64,000 nt of DNA from Microtetraspora sp. NBRC 13810 (GTDB taxonomy: Bacteria > Actinomycetota > Actinomycetes > Streptosporangiales > Streptosporangiaceae). The number at the start of each line of letters is the position of its first letter. The first letter of the stretch is position 1. Under the pieces are notes generated by a model, which did not search any database, was not told the origin of the DNA, and worked only from the letters and a program-made list of their open reading frames with translations. Below are positions 15,646-24,226 of the stretch, piece after piece. Position numbers and translations under genes: made by a program. The stretch spans positions 62,001 to 126,000 of the forward strand of contig NZ_BSRQ01000004.1 in the NCBI RefSeq assembly GCF_030268685.1, written 5' to 3'.

Positions 15646-16989
15646 ATGGCCCTCACCCGCGAGCGCAGAAAACTGGGAGCACCCCCCGCCGCCGGAATCG
15701 ACGCCGCCAACCCCAACCCCTACGGCTGGGCACCGCTCGCCGTCCTGTTCATCGTCGGCCTCGTCGACCGCATCGAGAACAACCTGCTGTCCGGCGTCCT
15801 GCCCCTCCTCAAAGCCGAATGGGGTTTCAGCGACACCGCCGCCGGCTCCATCCCCACCGCCGCCGCCCTCGCCGCCGCCATCGTCTCCCTGCCCGCCGGA
15901 TACCTCGCCGACCGCCACAACCGCACCCGCATCATCACCGTCGTCGTCTTCTGCTGGGCCATCGCCACCCTCGGCTCCGGCCTGGCCACCGGCTTCGCGA
16001 TCTTCTACCTCACGCGCGTCTTCCTCGCCGCCGCCGAGAACATCGACAACCCCGCCTCCGGCAGCCTCCTGGCCGACTACTACCCACCCGCCACCCGCGC
16101 CCAGGCCTACGGCCTCACCCGCATCACCACCTACCTCGGCGGCATCGGCACCGTCATCGGCGGCGTCATCGGCGAAGCGTACGGCTGGCGCACCGCGTTC
16201 CTCGTCATGGTCATCCCCGGCCTGCTCACCGCCTGGATCTGCTGGCGCCTGCGCGAACCCTCCCGCGGCGAACTCGACCGCATCATCGCCGGCGCCACCC
16301 CCACCACCACCCGCCCCGCCGCACAACAGACCAGGCCACACATCCCCTTCATCCGCCAAGCCGGCCAGGTCCTGCGCATCCCCACCCTGCTCATGGTGTC
16401 CATCGGCCTGATGCTCCTCACCTTCGGCCTCACCGGCGTCTACTACTGGCTGCCCTCCCTCATGGTCCGCGACTTCGGCCTCGGCGCCGGCACCGCGGGC
16501 ACCATCAGCGGCACCATCAGCATCGTCGGCGTCCTGGCCGGCACCCTCATCGGCGCCCGCCTGGGCCGCCACCTGCACGGCATACGCAAAGGCGGCCGCC
16601 TCCTCGTCGGCGGCACCGGCATCGCGACCGGCTCCCTCGTCCTCGGCGGCGCCCTCCTGGCCGGCGACGTCACCACGTTCGTCCTGCTCACCGGCCTGTC
16701 CAGCATCCTGATGAGCACCGCCATCCCCAACCTCACCGCCAGCCTCGCCGACGTCGTCGACGCCACCTCCCGCGGCCTGGCCTTCGCCGTCCTGCAACTC
16801 CTGATGACCCTCGGCACCGCCTTCGGCCCACTCGTCGTCGGCATCGCCTCCGACGCCAGCGGCTCCCTCCTCACCGCCATGTACGTCCTCATCGTCCCGA
16901 TGTTCCTCGGCGGCGTCCTCACCCTCACCGCCCGCGCCTCCTTCGAACGCGACTCCGCCCGCGTCCTCGAAACCGCCCGCCACACCTGA
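15646..16989 (+). CDS. MFS transporter (spinster-like)
   Basis: A 447-aa carrier with 12 predicted membrane segments. GYLADRHNRTRIIT is the loop 2-3 MFS signature. The opening VLFIVGLVDRIENNLLSGVLPLLKAEWGFSD and the overall layout are those of spinster-like MFS proteins. The start is ATG 15646, 5 bp after GGAGGA; upstream ATG 15595 lacks a site and would interrupt the operator spacing. Substrate unknown. It faces the ABC exporter operon and has its own operator-like repeat upstream. Confidence 0.88.
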   Translation: MALTRERRKLGAPPAAGIDAANPNPYGWAPLAVLFIVGLVDRIENNLLSGVLPLLKAEWGFSDTAAGSIPTAAALAAAIVSLPAGYLADRHNRTRIITVVVFCWAIATLGSGLATGFAIFYLTRVFLAAAENIDNPASGSLLADYYPPATRAQAYGLTRITTYLGGIGTVIGGVIGEAYGWRTAFLVMVIPGLLTAWICWRLREPSRGELDRIIAGATPTTTRPAAQQTRPHIPFIRQAGQVLRIPTLLMVSIGLMLLTFGLTGVYYWLPSLMVRDFGLGAGTAGTISGTISIVGVLAGTLIGARLGRHLHGIRKGGRLLVGGTGIATGSLVLGGALLAGDVTTFVLLTGLSSILMSTAIPNLTASLADVVDATSRGLAFAVLQLLMTLGTAFGPLVVGIASDASGSLLTAMYVLIVPMFLGGVLTLTARASFERDSARVLETARHT

Positions 16990-17002
16990 CCACACAAAAA
17001 AA

Positions 17003-17029
17003 GGGGCCGCCGGACACACCGGCGGCCCC
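17003..17029. terminator. Intrinsic terminator between convergent genes
   Basis: GGGGCCGCCGG (17003-17013) and CCGGCGGCCCC (17019-17029) form a perfect 11-bp stem with a 5-nt loop, preceded by a run of A residues that serves as the T-tract for the minus strand. Confidence 0.85.
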
Positions 17030-17045
17030 CTCAACTCCCCACCAC

Positions 17046-18044
17046 CTACAACACCTCGCCACCCAACTGCGGAAACACCTTCGACACCTTGCCCAGCAGA
17101 TACTCCCCATACGTCCCGTCGAACGCCCGCAGATCCCGCCCGTCCCACCGCGGCCGGCCACCCACCGCCGCACCCCGCGACGGCAACGGCGGCACCTCCG
17201 CCTCCCACCCCGGATCGAAGAAGAACGGGAACGACAACCTCTCCCGGCCACTCACGTTCAACACCCGATGCGGCGTCGAGCGATACCAGCCCCCGGTGAG
17301 CCGATCCAGCATGTCACCGATGTTGCACACGAACGCCCCCGGCAACGGCGGAGCATCCACCCAGCCACGCGGCGTCGCCACCTGCAACCCGCCATGGGAA
17401 TCCTGGGCCAGCAACGTCAGCAACCCGTAGTCGGTGTGCTCCCCGACCCCCCACCCGGCCACCCCGCCACCCGGCGCCACCGGGGGAGCGGGCGGATAGT
17501 GAAACACCCGGAACAACACCGTCGGATCAGCCGTACACCCCGAGGAGAAATAATCCTCCTCCAACCCCAGGCTCAACGCCACCCCGCCCAGCACCGCCTG
17601 CGCCACCCCGCTCAGCGCCGCCATCCACGCCAGCACCGCCTCACGCAACTCCGGCACCCCCGCCGGGAACAGGTTCGCCCCGTGCAACGGCACCCCGGCC
17701 ACCACCCGCGGATCATCGGCCGGCAACTCGGCGCCGAAGTACACACCCTCCTTCAGATCCGGCCGCCCCGACGTCAGCTCGGCACCCACCGGGAAGAACC
17801 CCCGCCAGGCCCGCCCGCCCCGCGCCATCGAGATCTCCAGCTTCTCCGCCAGGGGAAGCTCGAAGAACCGCCGGCACGCCGCGTCCAACCGCGCCGCGAG
17901 CTCCTCGGGCACACCATGACCGGTGACATAGAAGAACCCGCTGTCCCGGCACGCCGCCTCGATCTCACCCGCGACACGCTCCCTGCCCGCGCCACCGCCC
18001 ACCAACGGCCCCACGTCGATCACCGGCAGACCGTCCACACCCAT
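17046..18044 (-). CDS. 2OG-Fe(II) oxygenase, isopenicillin N synthase-like
   Basis: 332 aa. The DIOX_N region ([10 protein letters not shown]...[15 protein letters not shown]) is followed by the Fe-binding double-stranded beta helix: [12 protein letters not shown] supplies Hx[26 protein letters not shown] supplies the distal His and the 2OG-binding RxS. Plant gibberellin oxidase-like bacterial homologues act on diverse small molecules. Start ATG 18044 with GGGAGG immediately upstream. First of a run of minus-strand oxidative genes (2OGD, aldo/keto reductase, P450, aldo/keto reductase); spacing suggests separate transcripts. Confidence 0.9.
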   Translation of the reverse strand: MGVDGLPVIDVGPLVGGGAGRERVAGEIEAACRDSGFFYVTGHGVPEELAARLDAACRRFFELPLAEKLEISMARGGRAWRGFFPVGAELTSGRPDLKEGVYFGAELPADDPRVVAGVPLHGANLFPAGVPELREAVLAWMAALSGVAQAVLGGVALSLGLEEDYFSSGCTADPTVLFRVFHYPPAPPVAPGGGVAGWGVGEHTDYGLLTLLAQDSHGGLQVATPRGWVDAPPLPGAFVCNIGDMLDRLTGGWYRSTPHRVLNVSGRERLSFPFFFDPGWEAEVPPLPSRGAAVGGRPRWDGRDLRAFDGTYGEYLLGKVSKVFPQLGGEVL

Positions 18045-18072
18045 CCCGCCTCCCACACCCCACCCCCGCCGG

Positions 18073-19050
18073 CTACCAGCGGTCGTGCACCAGCGGACGG
18101 ATCAGCTCGTCATAGACCCCCGCCACCGCCGCCCGCACCGGCTCCGAAAGCGCCGGCAACCCCGCCACCGCGGCGTTCGCCTCCGCCTGCCGCCGGTTAC
18201 GCGCCCCCGGAATCACCACGCTCACCCCCGGCTGATCGACGACCCACCGCAACGCGAACTGCGCCGGCGTCATCCCCTCCGGCACCAGCGGCCGCAACCG
18301 CTCCACCGCGGCCAGACCGGTGTCGTAGTCCACACCGGAGAACGTCTCCCCGACATCGAACGCCGCCCCGTCCCGGTTGTAGTTGCGATGGTCATCGGCC
18401 CCGAACCGGGTGGCCCGGTCATAACGACCCGACAGCAACCCGCTCGCCAGCGGCACCCGGGCGATGATCCCCACCCCCGCCCCGGCCGCCGCCGGCAGCA
18501 CCCGCTCCAACGGCTTGAGCCGCAACGCGTTCACAATGATCTGCACCGTCGCCACGTTCGGCCGGGCGATCGCCGTCAGCGCCTGCTCACACGTCTCCAC
18601 ACTGACGCCGTAGGCGGCGATCCGCCCCTCACCGACCATCTCATCCAGCGCGTCATACACGGCCTCGTCCTCGAAGACGGGCGTCGGCGGACAGTGCAAC
18701 TGCACCAGATCGACGGTGTCCACACCCAGGTTCCGCCGCGACCGGTCATTCCAGGCACGGAAGTTGTCCCGGTTGTAGGCCGCCGGCTCCTGCGGCACCC
18801 GGCGGCCCATCTTCGTGGCCACGGTGAGCCCCGGCCGCTCCTTCAGCAACCTGCCCACGAGCTGCTCGCTGCGGCCGTCGCCGTACACATCCGCCGTGTC
18901 CACGAACGTGACCCCGGCATCGACCGCGGCGTGCAACGTCGCCAGCGCCTCGTCCTCGGAGACCTCACCCCAGTCCGCGCCCAGCTGCCACGCCCCCAGG
19001 CCGACCACGCCGACCTGCCTGCCCGTCCTGCCCAATGCACGCTGTTCCAC
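18073..19050 (-). CDS. Aldo/keto reductase
   Basis: A 325-aa NADPH-dependent (beta/alpha)8 barrel. Catalytic tetrad residues are visible: Asp/Tyr in [15 protein letters not shown], Lys in VATKMG, His in LVQLHCPP. C-terminal [17 protein letters not shown] binds NADPH. It reduces or oxidises carbonyl groups of unknown substrates. Ends 28 bp before the 2OG oxygenase start, so the two may be co-transcribed. GTG start. Confidence 0.88.
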   Translation of the reverse strand: MEQRALGRTGRQVGVVGLGAWQLGADWGEVSEDEALATLHAAVDAGVTFVDTADVYGDGRSEQLVGRLLKERPGLTVATKMGRRVPQEPAAYNRDNFRAWNDRSRRNLGVDTVDLVQLHCPPTPVFEDEAVYDALDEMVGEGRIAAYGVSVETCEQALTAIARPNVATVQIIVNALRLKPLERVLPAAAGAGVGIIARVPLASGLLSGRYDRATRFGADDHRNYNRDGAAFDVGETFSGVDYDTGLAAVERLRPLVPEGMTPAQFALRWVVDQPGVSVVIPGARNRRQAEANAAVAGLPALSEPVRAAVAGVYDELIRPLVHDRW

Positions 19051-19094
19051 ACGCCAGATCGTACGGCTCCCGCCACCCCGCTCCGGCCCGCCCC

Positions 19095-20339
19095 CTACGC
19101 CGGCCGCAGCACCACCGGCAGCGTCCGGTGCCCGTTGGCGATGAACGAATCCATCGGCGCCAGATCACCCGCAGGCACGGCCAGCGCCATGTCGGGGAAC
19201 CGCTCGAACACCGCCGGCAGCGCCACCCCCGCCTCAAGCCGGGCCAGCGGAGCACCCAGGCAGTAATGCACACCATGACCGAACGCGAGATGGTCGTTAC
19301 GGGTGGGACGGGCCAGATCGAACCGGTCCGCGTCCGGCCCGTGCTGCTCCGGATCACGCCCCGCGGCGGCATACCCGGCCAGAATCGGCTCCCCGGCACG
19401 GATCACCACATCGCCGACCGTGATGTCCTCCGTCGGATACCGCAACGGCAGATTCGCCACCGGCGCCTGCCAGCGCAACGTCTCACCGATCACGTCATCC
19501 CACGAAGCGGCCCCCGACCGCACCCGGTCCAGCTCACCCGGATGGGACAGCAACGCCACGATCGCGTTGTCGATCAGGTTGACCGTCGTCTCGTGCCCCG
19601 CCGCGATCATCAGGAACAGCGTGTCGATCAGCTCGGTCTCCTCAAGCCGCGACCCCGCCCCCTCACCGTCACGCGCGGCGATCAGATCACTGGTCAGGTC
19701 ATCACCGGGCGACTCCCGCTTGGCCGCGACCAGCCCGCTCAGCGTCGCATGCGCGAACCCCATCAGCTCCATGGCGTCCTTCGGATCCGCCGACGTGGCG
19801 AACACCCCGTCCACGATCCGCCGCAGATCCTCCCGCGCACTGTCGGGCAGACCGAACAACCGGCCGATCACCCGGGTGGGCAGCGGATAGGCGAACCGCT
19901 CCCGCAGATCCACGACCTCACCGGCCGGCACATCCTCCAACTCACCCAGCAGCCCCTGCGCGATCGCCTCCACCCCGGGCCGCATGGCCTGCGTACGACG
20001 CAACGTGAACGCCTTGGAGATCAGCGAACGCAGCCGCCGATGATCCGAACCGTAGGCGGTGAACATGTTCGTCACCGCCACCCACGAGTACAACACCCAG
20101 TCCTGCCGGATCTCCCCGGCCATGAAAGCCGGCCAGTGCTGCCGCGGATCCTTGGACACCCGCGGGTCGGCCAGCACCTGCCTGAGCAACTCGTGCCTGC
20201 CGATCGCCCACGCGGACACCCCGCCGGGAAGCTCCACCCGGACCGCGGCCCCGGCGTCGCGGACCCGCGCCGCCTCGCCGTGGATGTCGCGGCCCGTCCC
20301 GTCCAACGTGATGACCGGACCTGAGTGCTCGGATTCCAT
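19095..20339 (-). CDS. Cytochrome P450 (CYP107-like)
   Basis: A 414-aa class I bacterial P450. I-helix AGHETT, K-helix ETLR, and the haem loop [17 protein letters not shown] with the thiolate Cys are all intact. Soluble, so it needs an external ferredoxin; none is encoded nearby. ATG 20339 with GGGAG upstream. Best fit is the actinomycete macrolide/xenobiotic hydroxylase group; substrate cannot be told. Confidence 0.93.
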   Translation of the reverse strand: MESEHSGPVITLDGTGRDIHGEAARVRDAGAAVRVELPGGVSAWAIGRHELLRQVLADPRVSKDPRQHWPAFMAGEIRQDWVLYSWVAVTNMFTAYGSDHRRLRSLISKAFTLRRTQAMRPGVEAIAQGLLGELEDVPAGEVVDLRERFAYPLPTRVIGRLFGLPDSAREDLRRIVDGVFATSADPKDAMELMGFAHATLSGLVAAKRESPGDDLTSDLIAARDGEGAGSRLEETELIDTLFLMIAAGHETTVNLIDNAIVALLSHPGELDRVRSGAASWDDVIGETLRWQAPVANLPLRYPTEDITVGDVVIRAGEPILAGYAAAGRDPEQHGPDADRFDLARPTRNDHLAFGHGVHYCLGAPLARLEAGVALPAVFERFPDMALAVPAGDLAPMDSFIANGHRTLPVVLRPA

Positions 20340-20415
20340 GGATCAACTCCCGGTGCGTCGCAAGGAGGCTTCACAGCATGCCGGAAAGGGACGAACTCCC
20401 CATACCCATGCCGCG

Positions 20416-20429
20416 TGGATCATGATCCA
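20416..20429. promoter_or_regulatory. Perfect palindrome upstream of P450
   Basis: TGGATCATGATCCA, a 14-bp perfect dyad 77 bp before the P450 start, in the 161-bp gap to the next aldo/keto reductase gene. Candidate operator; no regulator gene is adjacent. Confidence 0.45.
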
Positions 20430-20500
20430 GGATGTCACGCCCACCCACCGAACCGGCCCATTTCACCGAATCTTCACGCCACCGCCAGACCCCACCACCC

Positions 20501-21454
20501 TCACGGCAGATCCGCCCCCCGCGCCGCCACCCACAACCCGTACCACTCCTCATGCGTCAGCTCCGGATCACGCACCACGGCATCCCGGCACGCACGAATC
20601 CGCCCCGGCCTCGCACTCCCGACCACCGGCACGACCCCGGCCGGATGACGACGCAACCACCACAACACGATCGTCTCCGGCGTGGTGCCCTTCTCCTCCG
20701 CCAGCGCCGCCACCAGCCGCGCGGTGGCCTGCTCGGCCGCCGTCTCCTGACGCCCGGTGAAACGCCCCCGCGCCAGCGACCCCCACGCCTGCAACTGGAC
20801 ACCGTTCGCCACACAGTGCTCGATCGTACCCAGCGGGAAACCGTTCGCCGCGGCCTCGGCCGTGTTCACCACAACCCCCGCCTCCAGCCAGTCCCGCCGC
20901 CCCAGGCTCATCTCCAACTGGTCGGCCACCAACGGGAACCCCAGACGCGACTGCAGCGCCGCGATCTGCGCGGCACCCATGTTCGACACCCCGAAACTCC
21001 GCACCAGCCCCTGATCACGCAACGACGTCAGCGCCCGGGCCACCTCATCCGGATCGGCCAGCGGATCGGGACGATGCAACAGCAGAACGTCGATCACATC
21101 GGTACGCAACCGGGCGAGACTCTCCTCCACCCGCCGCACGATGCTCGCCCCCCGCAGGTCATACATCCCGCGCCGCTCCCCGTCGGGAACCCGGATGCCG
21201 CACTTCGTCTGCACCAGTATCCGCGCACGCAACCCCGGCGCACGCGCCAGCACCTCACCGAACACCGCCTCGGCCTTCCCGAACCGGTAGATGTCAGCAT
21301 GGTCGAACCCGGTGATCCCGCTGTCCAGCGCGGCCCGCACCGCCGCCTCGGCCGCGTCGATGTCCGCCGCCCCGTACGGCTCCGCGTCCCAGCCCCCGCC
21401 CAGGCCCATGCAGCCGTACAACACCCGGTGGTTTCGAAGATCTGTCGTCGTCAC
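20501..21454 (-). CDS. Aldo/keto reductase, YdhF-like
   Basis: A 317-aa barrel protein. GITGFDHADIYRFGKAEAVFG carries Asp and Tyr, LVQTKCGIR the Lys, DVLLLHRPDPLADP the His. The order and the DPLxDP motif are those of the YdhF subgroup. GTG 21454 has GGGAGGG 9 bp upstream; a GTG at 21463 sits on that site and is unlikely. Diverges from the PPOX gene with 59 bp between starts. Different subgroup from the reductase at 18-19 kb. Confidence 0.88.
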   Translation of the reverse strand: MTTTDLRNHRVLYGCMGLGGGWDAEPYGAADIDAAEAAVRAALDSGITGFDHADIYRFGKAEAVFGEVLARAPGLRARILVQTKCGIRVPDGERRGMYDLRGASIVRRVEESLARLRTDVIDVLLLHRPDPLADPDEVARALTSLRDQGLVRSFGVSNMGAAQIAALQSRLGFPLVADQLEMSLGRRDWLEAGVVVNTAEAAANGFPLGTIEHCVANGVQLQAWGSLARGRFTGRQETAAEQATARLVAALAEEKGTTPETIVLWWLRRHPAGVVPVVGSARPGRIRACRDAVVRDPELTHEEWYGLWVAARGADLP

Positions 21455-21513
21455 GACGCACACCCTCCCACGCCTGCGGAATCACCCGGCCACAGGGCGG
21501 CGTTAAGCAGGTC

Positions 21514-21906
21514 GTGACGGAAAAGATCTCACAAGAACTCGTGGACCTGCTCGAACGGCCGCTCTACGGCAGCCTCGGCACGGTCAGGACCGACGACACC
21601 GTGCAGGTGAACCCGATGTGGTTCGAGTACGACGGTGACAAGATCCGGTTCACCCACACCACCAAACGCGCCAAATACCGCAACCTGCGCCGCAACCCGG
21701 CGATGAGCCTCCTCGTCATCGACCCGGAGAACCCGCTGCGCTACCTCGAGGTGCGAGGCACGCTGGAGGAGATCGTGCCCGACCTCGAAGGCGCCTTCTA
21801 CGTGCGCCTGGGCCGCAGATACGGCAACCCCGACCAGCAGCCCCCGCCCGACAGCCCCGACCGCGTGATCCTCGTCATGACCGTCACCAAGAGCACCGGC
21901 CAATGA
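21514..21906 (+). CDS. PPOX-fold F420/FMN-dependent oxidoreductase
   Basis: 130 aa, split beta-barrel. LYGSLGTVRTDDTVQVNPMWFEYDGDKIRFTHT then KRAKYRNLRRNPAMSLLVIDPENPLRYLEVRG is the pattern of the actinobacterial F420-binding PPOX family (TIGR03618-like). Likely reduces small molecules using F420H2 or binds a flavin. GTG start at 21514, divergent from the YdhF-like reductase. Confidence 0.85.
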   Translation: MTEKISQELVDLLERPLYGSLGTVRTDDTVQVNPMWFEYDGDKIRFTHTTKRAKYRNLRRNPAMSLLVIDPENPLRYLEVRGTLEEIVPDLEGAFYVRLGRRYGNPDQQPPPDSPDRVILVMTVTKSTGQ

Positions 21907-22306
21907 CCACGGCCTGAACACCCCGGGGGGCCGGCCCGCCGTACGCCACCGGCGGGGGAGCGGCCCCCCGAAACCTTCTTGACCGCCTCAGGCGCCGGCG
22001 CCGCGGGGGAGGAGCGCCTCGGCGAGCATCGCCGGTACGGCACCGCCGACCGGCCCCTCTCGATCCCGCTCCCGCACGCCCACGTGTGACGACGCGCATC
22101 CGGCACCCGAGGGGGAGAGGGCTGCCCGCCGAGGCCCGGCCGACCCGCCACGCCACCATGAAGGACGCCACCTTGAAGGACGCCCTCACCGAAGCGGCGG
22201 CCAGCCCCGGGCTCGCCCCGCTCGTCCGCGCCCTGGCGACACGGGAAACCCCACCGGCCTGAACCACACGACCCCGGGGGACACCGTCAAAACCACACTA
22301 CTTGAC

Positions 22307-22320
22307 ATAATGTACATTAT
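22307..22320. promoter_or_regulatory. AT-rich perfect palindrome at promoter
   Basis: ATAATGTACATTAT is a perfect 14-bp dyad overlapping a -35-like TTGACA (22302-22307), 73 bp before the L7/L12-like gene. In ~70% GC DNA this is a strong candidate operator. Confidence 0.6.
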
Positions 22321-22333
22321 CGAGCAATCAGGA

Positions 22334-22355
22334 ATCCGCGGCGAACGCCGCGGAT
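22334..22355. promoter_or_regulatory. Hairpin in leader of L7/L12-like gene
   Basis: ATCCGCGGCG (22334-22343), two bases, CGCCGCGGAT (22346-22355). The spacing of two favours a DNA dyad or cruciform rather than an RNA hairpin with a tight loop. 37 bp before the start codon. Confidence 0.5.
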
Positions 22356-22392
22356 CACCTGGCGAAACAGGGCGCGACGGTAAGATCGGGAC

Positions 22393-23022
22393 GTGTCCTC
22401 AGCGCTGCTCGTCATCGTCGTCCTGCTCGTCGTGGCCGCCGCGATCACCGCCGTGGCCGTGCGCGGCGGGCGCGGAGTCGAGCCGCCCGCCGGTCCGCCG
22501 CCGGGCGGCCTCGAAGATCACCTGCGGTGGCTGTGCGCGCACGGCAGGAAGATCGAGGCGATCAAGGTGCTGCGGCAGCGGACGCCCGGCCTCGGCCTCA
22601 GGCAGGCCAAGGACGCCGTGGAGGCGCTGGAGGCCGGGAGCACGCTGGAGGCGGCGCTCACCCGTACCGGACACCGCCCGCCGCCCGTCCAGGCCGTCCC
22701 CGCCGACCTGCGCGAACAGCTCCTGCGCCTGTGCGCGCAGAACCGCAGGATCGAAGCGATCAAGGTGGCGCGGGCCCGGATCCCGGGCCTGGGCCTCAAA
22801 CAGGCGAAAGACCTCGTCGAAGCCCTGCACGCCGGAGCCGTCCTGTCACCGGCCACCCCGGACGCGATCACTCCGGCACCTGACCTCGCCGGCCGCGCCC
22901 GCACCCTGAAAGCCGAGGGCCACACCGAACAGGCGATCTTCCTCGTCCGCGGCGAGACCGGCATGAGCCACGCCGAAGCCGTCGCCTTCGTCGACTCCCT
23001 TCAGCCCTCCGACACCCCCTGA
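22393..23022 (+). CDS. Membrane-anchored protein with repeated ribosomal L7/L12 C-terminal-like domains
   Basis: 209 aa. Residues 3-24 (ALLVIVVLLVVAAAITAVAV) form one transmembrane helix, leaving the rest in the cytoplasm or outside depending on topology. Two clear repeats follow: HGRKIEAIKVLRQRTPGLGLRQAKDAVEAL (~residues 50-80) and QNRRIEAIKVARARIPGLGLKQAKDLVEAL (~116-145), then a weaker third (EGHTEQAIFLVRGETGMSHAEAVAFVDSL). KIxxIKxxRxxTGLGLKEAKDxVE is the signature of the L7/L12 C-terminal domain, which on ribosomes binds translation factors. Not a ribosomal protein: no L12 N-terminal dimerisation domain. Role unknown. GTG start. Confidence 0.85.
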   Translation: MSSALLVIVVLLVVAAAITAVAVRGGRGVEPPAGPPPGGLEDHLRWLCAHGRKIEAIKVLRQRTPGLGLRQAKDAVEALEAGSTLEAALTRTGHRPPPVQAVPADLREQLLRLCAQNRRIEAIKVARARIPGLGLKQAKDLVEALHAGAVLSPATPDAITPAPDLAGRARTLKAEGHTEQAIFLVRGETGMSHAEAVAFVDSLQPSDTP

Positions 23023-23040
23023 ACCGGGACAGAATATCCC

Positions 23041-23072
23041 ATACCAGACAGAAGGTGAATTCTGTTTGGTAT
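23041..23072. promoter_or_regulatory. 13-bp inverted repeat
   Basis: ATACCAGACAGAA (23041-23053) and TTCTGTTTGGTAT (23060-23072) pair with one G-T, loop of six. It lies 19 bp after the L7/L12-like stop. It could be a terminator or an operator; no T-tract follows. The rest of the 236-bp gap holds no gene. Confidence 0.6.
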
Positions 23073-23258
23073 GACTCAGACCTTTCCATGACCGATCTTC
23101 GGCCGTGTTTCCACAGGTCCATCTCGCGAGATGCGCGCGCTGCCCTTTCATCGTGATTTCGACGCGATTTCAGCTACGGATGTGAGTCTCGGCCTTGGGC
23201 TGCGATACGGAATCAGCGCCAGAAGCCTGACCGTCATTCGGCGAACCGAAGGAGCACC

Positions 23259-23624
23259 ATGAGAAATGTGATGTCCCGAGCCGTCCGGAGTTCCGTCGCC
23301 CTGGCATCCGTGCTGCTGGCGACGACTGCGGTGCAGGGAACAGCGTCGGCGTCGGCGCAAGACACCTACAGGGCCGTACACGGGTCCGACACCGCCGTCG
23401 TCTGGATCGCCTCCGAAACGGTCTATGTGAACGACGGCGAGAACGATGGCCTGGATGTCGTCGGGCAGGTCAGGTGGTGGGATTCTCAGAAGGCCCAGAC
23501 GCGCACATACAGCCTGTGGGATCGCAGTGCGGACGGTGACCATGCCATAGGCAACGCCCCGGGCCCCGTATCCGGAATCCGGGTGTGCGAGGAAGACGGT
23601 TCCTGCTCCCCCTGGCAAAGCTGA
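23259..23624 (+). CDS. Secreted protein of unknown function
   Basis: 121 aa. A Sec signal peptide is plain: basic start (RNVMSRAVR), hydrophobic SVALASVLLATTAV, cleavage near SASAQ (~residue 34). The mature ~87 residues are beta-rich with aromatic residues (VVWIASETVYVNDGENDGLDVV, VRWWDSQKAQTRTYSLWD) and two Cys near the end (RVCEEDGSCSPW) that may bond. I recognise no family. ATG 23259 with GAAGGAG upstream. G+C is visibly lower than flanking genes, as in the next gene. Confidence 0.75.
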   Translation: MRNVMSRAVRSSVALASVLLATTAVQGTASASAQDTYRAVHGSDTAVVWIASETVYVNDGENDGLDVVGQVRWWDSQKAQTRTYSLWDRSADGDHAIGNAPGPVSGIRVCEEDGSCSPWQS

Positions 23625-23684
23625 TCAGCACCGTCGATCCACGTGCGGGGTGCCGTGGTGAATCAATCGATTGGAGCATGACAC

Positions 23685-24053
23685 GTGAAGCGTAGGACTC
23701 CCCTGGCCGTCGGCGCTCTGTTGCTGAGCGCCACGACCCTGTTCAACTCGAACGTGACCGCTCAGGCCGCCTCGACCGCCGCCTACTGTGCTCAGTTCTG
23801 CTTGTACCAGCACGACGAACACAACTTCTACGGCGGGGAGTGGGTCATGTTCCGGGTGAACGGAACCTGTCAAACCATTGACGGCCCGATGAACAACAGT
23901 GCGAGCTCGATGATTAATTCGACTGGCCGGACCGTAAGGCTGTACGACAGCAGTAACTGCACGGGCGCGGTGGGCTACACGGCCAATCCCGACAGCGAGG
24001 ACGAGGACTTCAGCAACAACAATTTCGATAACAAGGCGAGTTCGCTCAGGTAG
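23685..24053 (+). CDS. Secreted peptidase-inhibitor I36-like protein
   Basis: 122 aa. Signal peptide MKRRTPLAVGALLLSATTLF... with cleavage near AQAA. The mature part CAQFCLYQHDEHNFYGGEWVMF...SSMINSTGRTVRLYDSSNCTG...NKASSLR is a beta/gamma-crystallin-type Greek key domain as in the I36 metalloprotease inhibitor (SMPI) family of Streptomyces. Four Cys probably form two disulphides. GTG start. Likely an extracellular protease inhibitor or cell-surface protein. Confidence 0.8.
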   Translation: MKRRTPLAVGALLLSATTLFNSNVTAQAASTAAYCAQFCLYQHDEHNFYGGEWVMFRVNGTCQTIDGPMNNSASSMINSTGRTVRLYDSSNCTGAVGYTANPDSEDEDFSNNNFDNKASSLR

Positions 24054-24098
24054 TCGTCGCATCCCTTCCCTGCCGTGCCCGCCCCGGCGAGTCTCCGC

Positions 24099-24134
24099 CC
24101 GCCGGGGGCGAGGCCGTCGCCACTCCCCCGGCGG
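24099..24134 (+). terminator. Candidate terminator after I36-like gene
   Basis: CCGCCGGGGG (24099-24108) pairs with CCCCCGGCGG (24125-24134), 10-bp perfect stem, 16-nt loop, 46 bp after the stop codon. Confidence 0.5.
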
Positions 24135-24226
24135 TTCCGAGCCGGTGCCGAAACGGTGCAGCGGGCCCGGGATTGTCGGTGGGCGGCGGTAGGTTCGGGT
24201 GATCGAGAAAGGACCCCTTCAAGATC

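Larger units (their letters stand above)
21907..22392. other. 486-bp low-information region with a 34-codon ORF and two dyads
   Basis: No gene of normal size. It contains ATG-initiated ORF 22158-22262 (34 codons: MKDATLKDALTEAA..., ends RALATRETPPA), which shows neither a ribosome site nor a family I recognise and may be the tail of a decayed gene. The right end holds a TTGACA-like hexamer, a 14-bp palindrome and a 10-bp hairpin (listed separately), the only AT-rich stretch in several kb. Confidence 0.5.

Noticed and set aside
12957-18467. Two long plus-strand frames (12957-15377 and 15534-18467) opposite or across the ABC exporter, MFS and oxygenase genes
   Set aside because: Arg/His/Pro-rich low-complexity translations without homology features; they overlap intact genes in other frames.
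24053-24226. tRNA gene as integrase attachment site
   Set aside because: I looked for a cloverleaf and for a 3' tRNA fragment beside the integrase and saw neither.
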